DNA of 64,000 nt, from contig DASQFI010000067.1 in NCBI GenBank assembly GCA_035633215.1, positions 31,544-95,543 of the forward strand, in the 5' to 3' direction. Position numbers and translations under genes: made by a program. Position 1 is the first letter of the stretch, and each line of letters begins with the position of its first letter. The DNA is from DASQFI01 sp035633215 (GTDB lineage: Bacteria > Acidobacteriota > Vicinamibacteria > Vicinamibacterales > SCN-69-37). Below, one piece after another: positions 43,256-51,826 of this stretch. The notes under the pieces were generated by a model. The model had not been told where the DNA came from. It saw only the letters and a list, made by a program, of their open reading frames with translations, and searched no databases.

Positions 43256-45760
43256 ATGCTCAAAGACGTGATCCTCGCCGCTCGCATGCTCCGCCAGTCG
43301 AAGGGCTGGACGGCGGTCGTTCTGCTGTCGCTGGCGCTGGGGATTGGCGCGAATACAGCCCTGTTCACCGCGGTCAATGGCGTGCTGCTGCAGACGGTGC
43401 CCGTGCCGGATCCCGGCTCGCTCGTGCGGCTGAAATGGGCGGGCGACAATGACATGGTCCGCAATACGAGCGAGTACGGCTCGAATCAGCCGTATCGCGG
43501 CAAACGCGTGACCGCGACCTTTTCGTATCCCGGCTATCTCGAACTGCGCAAGGCGAACAAGACGCTCACCGACATCTCCGCGCTCAACCCGAATAACCGC
43601 CTCAACATCGTGATCAACGGCGAGGCGGATCTGGGCAACGTCGCCACGGTGACGGGCAACTACTTTAACGTCCTGCGCGCGACGCCGCAGATCGGCCGGC
43701 TGCTGGCGGAAGACGACGACCGTCCGGGGGTCCCGCTGGTCGGCGTCATCAGCCACGCCTTCTGGCGCAAGCGGTTCGCGGCTGATCCGTCGGTCGCAGG
43801 CCGAGTCATTACCGTCAACAACCTGCCAGTGACCGTCGTCGGCGTGACGCCCGAGGGCTTCGGCGGCGTCCAGAATCCGGCCGATACCGGACCGGACATG
43901 ACGCTGCCGCTCTCGGCCGATCCGCAGCTCTTTCCGGGACAGAAACGCATCAGCGAAGGCACGTCGTACTGGGTGCAGATGATCGGCCGGCTGAAGCCGG
44001 GCGCCACGCTCGAGAACGTGAAGGGCAATCTCGACGGGGTGTTTCAGCAGGCGGCTCGCGACGGCATGACGAGCTACATGGCGGCGCTCACCGACGAGCA
44101 GCGCAACCTCTCGACCAACAAACGCGAGCGCACGCGCGTGCCGGAGCTGGCGCCGACGTCGGCGAGCCACGGCATCTACGATTTCGACGACAACTCGCGC
44201 CGGACGGCGACGCTCCTGAGCGGCGTCGTGATCGCCGTGCTGTTGATCGTCTGTGCGAACGTCGCCAACCTGCTCCTCTCGCGGGCAACGTCCCGGCGCA
44301 AGGAGATCTCGGTTCGGCTCTCGATGGGCGCGCCGCGCTCGCGGTTGATCCGTCAGTTGCTGACAGAGAGCGTCCTGCTGTCGGCGCTCGGCGGCTCGCT
44401 CGGTCTCGCGGTCGCCTACTGGCTGCGCGGTCTGCTGCCGTTTGGCGCGACGGCGCCGCTCGACTGGCGCGTCTTCGCCTTCGCGTTCGGGTTGAGTGTG
44501 TTCACCGGGATGCTGTTTGGCCTCATGCCGGCTCTCCGCGCCACGGGCATCGATCTCGCCGAGGCCATGAAGCTGGAGAGCCGCAGCGTCGCCGGTGGAC
44601 GCAGCTGGCTGAGCATGGGACTGCTGGTCGTCCAGGTGGCGCTGTCGGTCGTGCTCGTGATCGGCGCGGGACTGTTTCTGCGTACGCTTCAGAACCTGCG
44701 CCACGTCGACATCGGCTTCAATCCTCACAATCTGCTGCTGTTCGCCGTCGATCCGACGCTCAACGGCTATGACGCCGATCGCACCGCGAACTTCTACGCC
44801 GACCTCCAGCGGACGCTGAACGCGCTGCCAGGCGTGCGCTCGACCGCGCTGACCCGCGTCGCGTTTCTCTCGGGCAGTCGCAGCAGCAGTTCGATTCACA
44901 TTCAGGGCAAGTCCGGCAGCCATAACGTGCACATGATGCAGGTCTCGCCCGAATTCTTTGCGACCCTCGAGATGCCGATGGTGGGTGGGCGCGGCTTCAC
45001 CGATCGCGATACGAAAAACGCCCCGAAAGTCGTGATCATCAGCGAGGCCGCGGCGAAGCAGTACTTCCCGGGGGAGAGTCCGATCGGCAAGCGCGTCGGC
45101 TTTTCGCCGGAGACCACCAGCGAATTCGAAATCGTCGGGGTCGTCCGCGACGTGCGCTACGCGAGCGTGCGCGACAACCCGCCGCCGACGCTGTTCCAGG
45201 CGGCGGCGCAGGGACCGATGCGACGGATGATCGCGGTCGTCCGCACCGCCGGCGATCCGGCGCAGCTCGTCGAGCCGGCGCGCGGCGCGGTCCGGCGCCT
45301 CGATCCGAATCTGCCAATCACGAACGTCGCCACGCAGACCGAGCAGCTCGAGCGCCGCTTCACGCAGGACCGGCTGTTCGCCAACGCCTTGTCGTTCTTC
45401 GGCGGCCTCGCGCTGCTGCTGGCGGCGATCGGCCTGTTCGGACTGATGTCCTACAACGTCGGACGCCGCAGCCAGGAAATCGGCATCCGGATGGCGCTCG
45501 GCGCCAACCGGGTGGACGTCATCCGCATGATCCTCGGCGAATCGCTCGCGCTGGTCGCGGTGGGCCTCGTGCTCGGCCTGGGCACCGCGTATTGGCTGGG
45601 TCGTCTGGTCTCGACGTTCCTGTTTGGTCTCGCGCCGACCGACTCGATGACCATCGCCGCCGCGATCGTGCTCATCGCCCTCGTGTCGGCGCTTGCCGGG
45701 TATTTGCCGGCGCGCCGCGCCTCGCTGGTGGATCCGAATGTCGTGCTGAACCGGGGATAG
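43256..45760 (+). CDS. ADOP-family ABC transporter permease (MacB/FtsX-like)
   Basis: 834 residues. A first transmembrane helix (TAVVLLSLALGIGANTALF) is followed by a MacB periplasmic core domain (residues about 50-290). Next comes an FtsX domain with three helices (about 320-460), a linker, a second periplasmic domain and a second FtsX domain (about 700-834) ending with the LAGYLPARRASLVDPNVVL motif. This duplicated, ATPase-free arrangement is that of acidobacterial duplicated orphan permeases. The substrate, probably a peptide or antibiotic as for MacB, is unknown. It ends against the heptad/hairpin repeat. Confidence 0.92.
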   Translation: MLKDVILAARMLRQSKGWTAVVLLSLALGIGANTALFTAVNGVLLQTVPVPDPGSLVRLKWAGDNDMVRNTSEYGSNQPYRGKRVTATFSYPGYLELRKANKTLTDISALNPNNRLNIVINGEADLGNVATVTGNYFNVLRATPQIGRLLAEDDDRPGVPLVGVISHAFWRKRFAADPSVAGRVITVNNLPVTVVGVTPEGFGGVQNPADTGPDMTLPLSADPQLFPGQKRISEGTSYWVQMIGRLKPGATLENVKGNLDGVFQQAARDGMTSYMAALTDEQRNLSTNKRERTRVPELAPTSASHGIYDFDDNSRRTATLLSGVVIAVLLIVCANVANLLLSRATSRRKEISVRLSMGAPRSRLIRQLLTESVLLSALGGSLGLAVAYWLRGLLPFGATAPLDWRVFAFAFGLSVFTGMLFGLMPALRATGIDLAEAMKLESRSVAGGRSWLSMGLLVVQVALSVVLVIGAGLFLRTLQNLRHVDIGFNPHNLLLFAVDPTLNGYDADRTANFYADLQRTLNALPGVRSTALTRVAFLSGSRSSSSIHIQGKSGSHNVHMMQVSPEFFATLEMPMVGGRGFTDRDTKNAPKVVIISEAAAKQYFPGESPIGKRVGFSPETTSEFEIVGVVRDVRYASVRDNPPPTLFQAAAQGPMRRMIAVVRTAGDPAQLVEPARGAVRRLDPNLPITNVATQTEQLERRFTQDRLFANALSFFGGLALLLAAIGLFGLMSYNVGRRSQEIGIRMALGANRVDVIRMILGESLALVAVGLVLGLGTAYWLGRLVSTFLFGLAPTDSMTIAAAIVLIALVSALAGYLPARRASLVDPNVVLNRG

Positions 45761-45771
45761 GGTCGAACGGC

Positions 45772-45827
45772 AAACTTCGAACTTCGAACTTCAAACTTCG
45801 AACTTAAGAGGCTGCGAAACACGCAGC
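45772..45827. repeat. Five GAACTTC heptads plus hairpin between convergent genes
   Basis: Five 7-bp units (AAACTTC GAACTTC GAACTTC then AAACTTC GAACTTA) at 45772-45806, then a hairpin GCTGCG-AAACA-CGCAGC at 45811-45827. The array is the reverse complement of that at 1018-1052 with one difference in 35 bp. It separates the permease stop (45760) from the M24 peptidase stop (45837). Confidence 0.8.
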
Positions 45828-45836
45828 TGTCAGCGT

Positions 45837-47279
45837 TCAGCGGGAGCTCTTGACGAGGAACAGCTTGTCCTGCCGCCGCAGCGCCCACCGAACTTTGCCG
45901 TCGGCACCGACGATCGCGTCTTCCTCCTGCGCCATGCGCACGGGCTGCCCGCCCCACTCCGGGACCGGCGTCGTCGCCTGGAGTTCGATCGAGAACCACA
46001 TCGACGGAATCACCGTCGCGTCGCCGCGGCCGGGGACGCCTTCCTGCCGATCCCACAGCCCGATGAGTGGACCGGCGCCGTGGCCGTGGACGCCAATCGG
46101 ATGCGTGTACAGCGTGCCGTCGATCCCCTTCGCTTTCATCCGCGCGAGCACGGCCTGAAGAATCTCGTTGCCGGTTCGGCCCACGCGAATCTCTTCCATC
46201 GTCATGTCCTGCATCGCGTTCGCGTGGGCCAACGCCTGCTTCAATCCGGCCGGCGCATCCGTTTCCCCGGGCTTGAGCACGTAGGCCAGATGCTGCGTGT
46301 CCGTGTTCAGGCGCGCGACGGTGATGCCGACGTCGCAATGCAGCACGTCACCGGGCTGGATGATCGGGTCGGCCTCGAGCGGCGTGCTCCCCTGGCGCTG
46401 CACGTCCACGCTCGGCTGGAACCACGTCCCGAGGCCCTGATCGTTCACGCGCTGGCGCCACCACCACACGAGATCGCTCGTGCGCGTCTTGCCGGGCACA
46501 ATGACTTTCTCGGAGAACATCGTCTGTGTCATCTGCCAGACGAGCGCGGTCATTTTCTGAAAGAACGCTTCTTCGTCCGGCAGCCGCGATGCGATGAGAT
46601 CGAGCGGCAGACGCTCGGCGTCTTTGAATTTCGATGTCCACGTGGGCCCCAGCGCGCGTGACATGCCTTCCAGTTCGCCGCTCGAGAGGCCATCGGTGAA
46701 CGCGAACACGGTCGATCGGTCGATGCCGATCACGCGCGGATTGCGTTCTTCGATCACGGTCTTCAAGAGCTGCCACTGCTCGTCACCCCAGAGCTCGGCC
46801 TGTCGTCCGCCAACCGCCGCACCGCCGGTCACCTTCCGCGTTGACGTGCGTGCTTCGAAGACGCCGCCTTGCGACGACCCGCCCAGCGCGAGCCGCTCGA
46901 CACACGCGGCACTGACCTCTTTGGTCGCTGCCGCGCATTTGTCGAAGAACACATAGATCGTTCGTCGTCTCGCCGCAAACGTCTCGGGCGCGACGATGGA
47001 CGTGAAGACGGGGTCTTCGTTGTATTCGCGCATCGGCACGACCCAGAGATCGATGCCGTTCTTTCGCATGAGCGGCGGCAGGAACGTGTCGAGCCGCTGC
47101 TTCAACCACGCCTGCTGCATCGCCGCTTGATCGCGCAGCGTGCCGAAAGGCCGCTCGGCGGCCGGCACCGCGTTGGGCGCGAGGCGTTCCTGGCCTGCGG
47201 TGCTGGCTTGCTCAGCGCCGAGGCTTGCGCCAATGAAAAGAACAGACGCGAGTATCGAGGGAAGGTAGCGCTGGGACAT
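45837..47279 (-). CDS. Secreted M24-family metallopeptidase (Xaa-Pro aminopeptidase type)
   Basis: 480 residues. Signal peptide to about residue 22 (FIGASLGAEQ). An N-terminal creatinase/prolidase-like domain (NGIDLWVVPMREYNEDPVF) precedes the pita-bread fold. Metal ligands can be read as Asp in LHCDVGI, Asp in LNTDTQHLAYV, His in GVHGHGAGPLIG, Glu in WFSIELQATT and Glu in AQEEDAIVG, so it should be active. Predicted to remove N-terminal residues before proline, or cleave dipeptides, in the periplasm. It converges with the ADOP permease. Confidence 0.9.
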   Translation of the reverse strand: MSQRYLPSILASVLFIGASLGAEQASTAGQERLAPNAVPAAERPFGTLRDQAAMQQAWLKQRLDTFLPPLMRKNGIDLWVVPMREYNEDPVFTSIVAPETFAARRRTIYVFFDKCAAATKEVSAACVERLALGGSSQGGVFEARTSTRKVTGGAAVGGRQAELWGDEQWQLLKTVIEERNPRVIGIDRSTVFAFTDGLSSGELEGMSRALGPTWTSKFKDAERLPLDLIASRLPDEEAFFQKMTALVWQMTQTMFSEKVIVPGKTRTSDLVWWWRQRVNDQGLGTWFQPSVDVQRQGSTPLEADPIIQPGDVLHCDVGITVARLNTDTQHLAYVLKPGETDAPAGLKQALAHANAMQDMTMEEIRVGRTGNEILQAVLARMKAKGIDGTLYTHPIGVHGHGAGPLIGLWDRQEGVPGRGDATVIPSMWFSIELQATTPVPEWGGQPVRMAQEEDAIVGADGKVRWALRRQDKLFLVKSSR

Positions 47280-47445
47280 CGGCAGGTAAGTCTACGCTCT
47301 ACTGAAGCAGGAAGCGGCCATCGCAGGAGCCCTGTGCGCCGACTTTCGCGAGGCGAGTCCCTGCGCTGCGGGATCGCACCAGCCGGCGTTGGCGTCGTGA
47401 CGCGGTCGCGACATGATGACCGGCCGTCGAAATGCATGAGGCCGT

Positions 47446-47480
47446 TTGACGGCCATGTCGTGGGAGTGGGATAATCCCAC
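47446..47480 (+). promoter_or_regulatory. Sigma-70-like promoter with embedded operator for toxin-antitoxin pair
   Basis: -35 TTGACG (47446-47451), 18-bp spacer, -10 GATAAT (47470-47475). The -10 lies inside a perfect 15-bp palindrome, GTGGGATAATCCCAC (47466-47480), which ends 1 bp before the antitoxin ATG (47482). Transcription from this promoter would start at or within a base or two of the ATG, implying a leaderless mRNA. The palindrome is a natural autorepressor site for the AbrB-like antitoxin. Computed by eye. Confidence 0.65.
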
Positions 47481-47481
47481 C

Positions 47482-47709
47482 ATGATCGTGACGCTCGATT
47501 CCAAACGTCGTTTGACCGTTCCGGCCTCATTGGCGCCGACGTCGCCAGGCGAATACTTCGACGCACACTTCGATCCTGAGGAGGACGCCATCGTATTTCG
47601 GCGCCTTGCCGGCAAGGAAGACTGGCTGGCGGTTCTCAAGGAATGCCCTGTCAGCATGGATGACGTGCCTCCCCGCCGCCGCGAGACGGCTCGGCGCCGC
47701 AAGCTATGA
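47482..47709 (+). CDS. AbrB/MazE-like antitoxin
   Basis: 75 residues from ATG 47482 (an upstream in-frame start at 47446 would place the promoter inside the gene). The N terminus MIVTLDSKRRLTVPASLAPT is the swapped-hairpin SpoVT/AbrB DNA-binding motif; the basic C terminus (PPRRRETARRRKL) probably wraps the toxin. The stop overlaps the toxin ATG by 4 nt. Expected to bind the palindrome at 47466-47480 and to neutralise the PIN toxin. Confidence 0.8.
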   Translation: MIVTLDSKRRLTVPASLAPTSPGEYFDAHFDPEEDAIVFRRLAGKEDWLAVLKECPVSMDDVPPRRRETARRRKL

Positions 47710-48131
47710 GCTGGCTGCTCGACACGGATGTGATTGGCCAGCCGGCGAAGCGTCGAGGCGATCCGCGAGTGGTGGCGTGGCTGGAACAGGAAAAGAACCA
47801 CTGCTACACGAGTGCGGTCGTCATCGCTCAACTCGCCTACTGGGTTCGAACGAAGGAAGGCCGACAGCGTCAGGCGCTGCAGGCTTGGTTGACCCGCCTC
47901 GTCGATGCCATGCACGGCCGCATCCACGGGTTCAATGTCTCGGTGGCGCATGTCTGGGCTGAGCAAGAGCGTCTGCTCGAAAGGGCCGGTCAGCGAATGC
48001 CGGTCGAGGACAGCTACATCGCAGCGACCGCCAGGCGGCACGGACTGACGATTGTTACCGGCAACGACCAGGATTTCCGTCGGCCCGGCCTCCGAGTTTT
48101 CAATCCCTTCAAAGAGCTGCCGAACGGCTGA
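47706..48131 (+). CDS. PIN-domain ribonuclease toxin (VapC-like)
   Basis: 141 residues. The acidic PIN residues are visible: Asp7 in WLLDTDVIG, Glu in a mid helix, and the pair in MPVEDSYIAATARRHGLTIV plus TGNDQDFRRPGL. The latter is the usual C-terminal PIN signature (EDxxIAATA...TRNxxDF). Mg2+-dependent RNase that blocks growth when free. Coupled to the antitoxin by an ATGA overlap. Confidence 0.9.
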   Translation: MSWLLDTDVIGQPAKRRGDPRVVAWLEQEKNHCYTSAVVIAQLAYWVRTKEGRQRQALQAWLTRLVDAMHGRIHGFNVSVAHVWAEQERLLERAGQRMPVEDSYIAATARRHGLTIVTGNDQDFRRPGLRVFNPFKELPNG

Positions 48132-48230
48132 CCCGACGACGAACACGAAACGGTGCGGTGCCCCCCGGGTGTAAGATCCGCCCAACCCGATCAGTCCCGA
48201 CCGCACTACCCCGAAGCCGGAGGAGGTCCC

Positions 48231-51200
48231 ATGTTTCGCAAAACCGCGCTCGTTGCCTGTCTAACGCTGGTTCTCGCATGGGGCGTCGGCGCCTTGTCCG
48301 CCGTAGCGAAAAGCGCGAAGGTGGACTTGTCCGCCATAGCGCAAAGCGCGACGGCGGACGGCGGACCTCAGGCGCCACAAGGCGGCCCGCCGAAGACCGG
48401 CGCGCCTGAAGGCCCAATCAAACTCGCCCGCCATCCCGACTATCACGCGGGCAAGATCGCCTTCAGTTACATGGGCGATATCTGGACCGCCAACGAAGAC
48501 GGATCCGGCGTGCTCCGGGTGACCGACAACGTCGCCCGTGAGGTGTATCCGCGCTTTTCACCGGACGGCCGAACGATCGCGTTCTCGTCGAATCGCTACG
48601 GGAGCTACGACGTATTCGTCGTCTCGACGACGGGCGGCACGCCGAAGCGGCTCACCTACCACTCCGGCAACGACGACGTCGTCGGCTGGACGCGGGATGG
48701 ACAGAAAGTTCTGATTCGATCCGCGCGGGGCGACGGCGCATTCCCGAACGTCGCGACGCTCTACGAGCTGGCCGTCGGCGGCGGACAGGAACAGCCGCTG
48801 CCGGTCGACTGGGGCTACTCCGGCGACTACTCGCCCGACGGCAAGCAGCTCGTCTTCAACCGCCACCCCGGCAGCTGGTCGCGGAAGCACTACCGGGGCA
48901 GCAGCTCGGCCGACCTGTGGATCGCCGACCTCGGCGCGAAGACGTACCGGCAGCTCCTCTCCGACGAAAAATACAACCGCTACTGGCCAATGTGGGGCGC
49001 CGACAACCAGATCTACTTCGTCAGCGACCTGCTGCCGGACGAAAAGACCGTCCAGCCGGGCACCCCGGCCGTGCGCCAAAGCGCGAACAACATCTACAAA
49101 ATCCCGCCGGGCGGCGGCCAGCCCGTCCAGGTGACGAAGCACACCAGCGGCAGCCTGTTCTTCCCCGCCATGTCGAGCGACGGCAAGGTCATCGTCTACG
49201 AAGAGGGCTTCGGCCTCTGGAAGCTCGACGTCGCGTCGGGCAAGACGAGTGAAATCAAGCTGGCGATCACGACCGACGAGAAAGAGAACGAATTCGCCGT
49301 CGAGACCGTTCAGAACGAGGTCGACGCCTTCGACCTCTCGCCGTCCGGACAACGAGCGGTGATCTCCGCACGCGGGCAGATCCTGACGATCGCGACCAAC
49401 CGCGGCGACATCACGCGCGTGATGCCGGACGCGATGGCCTCTCGCGGCCAGACGCCGAGGTGGTCGCCCGACGGCAAGTACCTCGCGTTCATTTCCGACA
49501 AGTCCGGCCGCGACGAAATCTGGATCTCCGATCCGGAAGGCCTGAAGCCGCAGAAGGTCACCGATCTCGACAACGAAAAGGGCCCGCTCGCCTGGACGCC
49601 CGACTCCCGCTTCCTGGTCTACACAGCCGCGGACAGACGCCTCTACGGCTACAGCGTCGCCGACGGCAAGCCGACTGTCATCGCGACGGGCGACGTCGGA
49701 CGCATCGGCAACTTCTCCGTGTCGCCGGACAGCAAGTGGGTTGCGTTCTCCAAACAAGACCGGACGCTCCGTTCGCACGTCTACATCTCGCCCATTACCG
49801 GCGGCGAAGCACGGCACATTTCCGACGACCGCGTCCAGTATTCGGAAACCAACGCCGTCTGGACGCCCGACGGCCGCTACCTCGTCTTCATCGTCTCGGA
49901 GACCGCGAGCAACGGCATCGCGACGCAGGGCGGCGTCGCGACGACGATGTCCCTGTGGGCGGTGTCACTGCGGGATCAGGATCGCGATCCGATGAACCGC
50001 GACGTCGACAACGAAGCGCAGGGACTCGCGGCCGAAGCCGCGGCGCGCGGTCGAGGCGCGGGCGGCGGCGGAGGCGGCGCGGCGGCCACGCCCCCGACGG
50101 TCACCATCGACTGGAACAACCTCGCGCGTCGCGCGCGGCAGGTGCCGGTGCCCGGTGACAACCTCGGCGGACTCGTCGCATCGCCCACCGCGAACTCGGT
50201 CGTACTCACCGTCGGCGCGGGCGGCGGGCGTGGCGGCGGCCGCGGCGGCGCGGCTGACGCAACCTCCGGTCTCTACATCGTCAACATCGATAACGGCCAG
50301 ACGACGCGCGTCCCGCCCGTTCCCGAAGCGGCTGGTGGCGGAGGCGGCGGACGAGGGCGCGGTGCAGCTGCAGGCGGAGCTGGAGGCCCCGGCACGCCGG
50401 TCTTCACGCGCGACGGGCGCACGCTGTACTTCCGATCCGGCACCGGACTCTACGCCGCCACGCTTCAAGACGGCGCGCGCGGCGGCGCCACCCAGGGAGC
50501 GGCTGCGGCAGGTGGCGGCGGACGTGGCGGGCGCGGCGGCGGAGGTGGAGGCGGCGCGGCACCGGTGATCGAGACGACCGGCGGAGGCCAGACGCCACGT
50601 CAGGTGACGTACACCGCGACGATTCACGTCGATCGCCGCGCGCTCCGGAAGCAGGTCTTCAACGAAGGCTGGCGCATCATGAAGAACCGCTTCTACGACG
50701 CCGAGATGCACACGGTCAACTGGGCGTCGATGCGCACGGTCTACGAGCCGCTCGTCGACTTCGTCGTCGACCAGGAAGAGCTGCAGTCGGTCATGATGAT
50801 GATGATCGGCGAGCTGAACGCGTCGCACACCGGCGTGAGCGGCGGTCCGTCGGACGCGGGGCCGTCGACCGGACAGACACGGCAGCCGGGCTTCCTCATC
50901 AAGAGCGATCCGTCCGGTTTCTACCGCGTCGGTCACATCTTCAAGTCGGGTCCGGCCGATCACGACTACATGAAGATCGCCGAGGGGAACTACATCATCT
51001 CGCTCGACGGCCGCGACCTGAAAACGACCGACAACTACTGGCAGTACCTGACGCTTGCCTCGAGCAACAAGCTGCGGTTCATGTTGAACGACAAGCCGGT
51101 GAAAGACGGGGCGTGGGAGGTCGTGATCACGCCCGCCGGGAATCTCGGCGACCTGCAGTACGCGAAGTGGGTCGAGGATCGCCGGCAGATGGTCGACAAG

Positions 51201-51773
51201 CTGAGCAACGGCGAGTTCGGCTACCTGCACATCCGCGCGATGGACGCGCCGTCGCTGCGGCAGTTCCAGCTCGACCTCGCGGCGAACCGCACGAAGAAGG
51301 CGATCGTCATCGACCAGCGCTTCAACGGCGGCGGCGGGATTGAACAGGAACTGCTCGCGATCCTCTCCGGCCGCGCTTACCAGTACACCCTGGGGCGCGA
51401 CGCGGGCGTGCGTCAGCCGCGGCCGCAGAACTTCTACGGCCCGATGGTGGTGATGCAGAACGAGCGATCCGGATCAAACGCGGAGATGTTCCCCGCCGGC
51501 TTCCGCCAGCTCGGACTCGGCAAGGTCATCGGCGTGCCGACGCCGGGCGCGGTCATCGGAACGGGGTCGTACACGCTGCTCGACGGCTCGACGATCCGCA
51601 CGCCGGGCACGGGCGTGTGGACGTCGACGGGACAGAACATGGAGAACTACGGCGTCCCGCCGGACGTGCACATCGACAACACGCCAACGGATTTCCTGAA
51701 GGGCCGCGACGCGCAGATCGAAAAGGCGGTCGAGGTGCTGAAGCAGGAGTTGGCGGCGGGAGCGAAGAAGTGA
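48231..51773 (+). CDS. Secreted tricorn-like S41 protease with propeller and PDZ domains
   Basis: 1180 residues from ATG 48231 with AGGAGGT upstream. Signal peptide (residues 1-21), then two in-frame palindromic 11-residue inserts. A TolB-like propeller spans about 65-560 (SPDGRTIAFSSNRYG, SPDGKYLAFISDKSG). Gly/Arg-rich low-complexity linkers (GRGAGGGGGGAAATP, GGRGGGRGGAA) break up a second propeller region to about 800. A C1/PDZ segment (SGFYRVGHIFKSGPADHDY) and the S41 core follow: FGYLHIRAM, QRFNGGGGIEQE and NERSGSNAEMFPAGFRQ, whose Ser in GSNAE is the expected nucleophile. Tricorn-type proteases degrade oligopeptides; this one is exported. A perfect stem-loop follows the stop. Confidence 0.92.
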   Translation: MFRKTALVACLTLVLAWGVGALSAVAKSAKVDLSAIAQSATADGGPQAPQGGPPKTGAPEGPIKLARHPDYHAGKIAFSYMGDIWTANEDGSGVLRVTDNVAREVYPRFSPDGRTIAFSSNRYGSYDVFVVSTTGGTPKRLTYHSGNDDVVGWTRDGQKVLIRSARGDGAFPNVATLYELAVGGGQEQPLPVDWGYSGDYSPDGKQLVFNRHPGSWSRKHYRGSSSADLWIADLGAKTYRQLLSDEKYNRYWPMWGADNQIYFVSDLLPDEKTVQPGTPAVRQSANNIYKIPPGGGQPVQVTKHTSGSLFFPAMSSDGKVIVYEEGFGLWKLDVASGKTSEIKLAITTDEKENEFAVETVQNEVDAFDLSPSGQRAVISARGQILTIATNRGDITRVMPDAMASRGQTPRWSPDGKYLAFISDKSGRDEIWISDPEGLKPQKVTDLDNEKGPLAWTPDSRFLVYTAADRRLYGYSVADGKPTVIATGDVGRIGNFSVSPDSKWVAFSKQDRTLRSHVYISPITGGEARHISDDRVQYSETNAVWTPDGRYLVFIVSETASNGIATQGGVATTMSLWAVSLRDQDRDPMNRDVDNEAQGLAAEAAARGRGAGGGGGGAAATPPTVTIDWNNLARRARQVPVPGDNLGGLVASPTANSVVLTVGAGGGRGGGRGGAADATSGLYIVNIDNGQTTRVPPVPEAAGGGGGGRGRGAAAGGAGGPGTPVFTRDGRTLYFRSGTGLYAATLQDGARGGATQGAAAAGGGGRGGRGGGGGGGAAPVIETTGGGQTPRQVTYTATIHVDRRALRKQVFNEGWRIMKNRFYDAEMHTVNWASMRTVYEPLVDFVVDQEELQSVMMMMIGELNASHTGVSGGPSDAGPSTGQTRQPGFLIKSDPSGFYRVGHIFKSGPADHDYMKIAEGNYIISLDGRDLKTTDNYWQYLTLASSNKLRFMLNDKPVKDGAWEVVITPAGNLGDLQYAKWVEDRRQMVDKLSNGEFGYLHIRAMDAPSLRQFQLDLAANRTKKAIVIDQRFNGGGGIEQELLAILSGRAYQYTLGRDAGVRQPRPQNFYGPMVVMQNERSGSNAEMFPAGFRQLGLGKVIGVPTPGAVIGTGSYTLLDGSTIRTPGTGVWTSTGQNMENYGVPPDVHIDNTPTDFLKGRDAQIEKAVEVLKQELAAGAKK
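48294..48359 (+). repeat. Two tandem in-frame 33-bp palindromic units in S41 gene
   Basis: Units 48294-48326 and 48327-48359, each beginning TTGTCCGCC and ending G(T/C)GGAC, so GTCC(GCC) pairs with (GGC)GGAC. They encode LSAVAKSAKVD and LSAIAQSATAD directly after the signal peptide. Seven positions or fewer differ. They keep the frame and add 22 residues. Confidence 0.75.
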
Positions 51774-51778
51774 AGAAA

Positions 51779-51826
51779 GACCTCTGAGGTCATTTTTCAG
51801 AAGCCGCAAAAATGACCTCAGAGGTC
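51779..51826. terminator. Perfect 19-bp stem-loop after S41 gene
   Basis: Arms GACCTCTGAGGTCATTTTT (51779-51797) and AAAAATGACCTCAGAGGTC (51808-51826) around a 10-nt loop. Each arm itself holds the near-palindrome GACCTC-N-GAGGTC. The T-run of the left arm could serve a terminator. The right arm ends directly at the next gene's ATG (51827) and would bury its AGAGGT ribosome-binding site in the stem. Confidence 0.7.

Noticed and set aside
43202..44932. Minus-strand frame of 576 codons opposite the ADOP permease
   Set aside because: Antisense shadow rich in His/Arg/Gln; the permease reading is certain.
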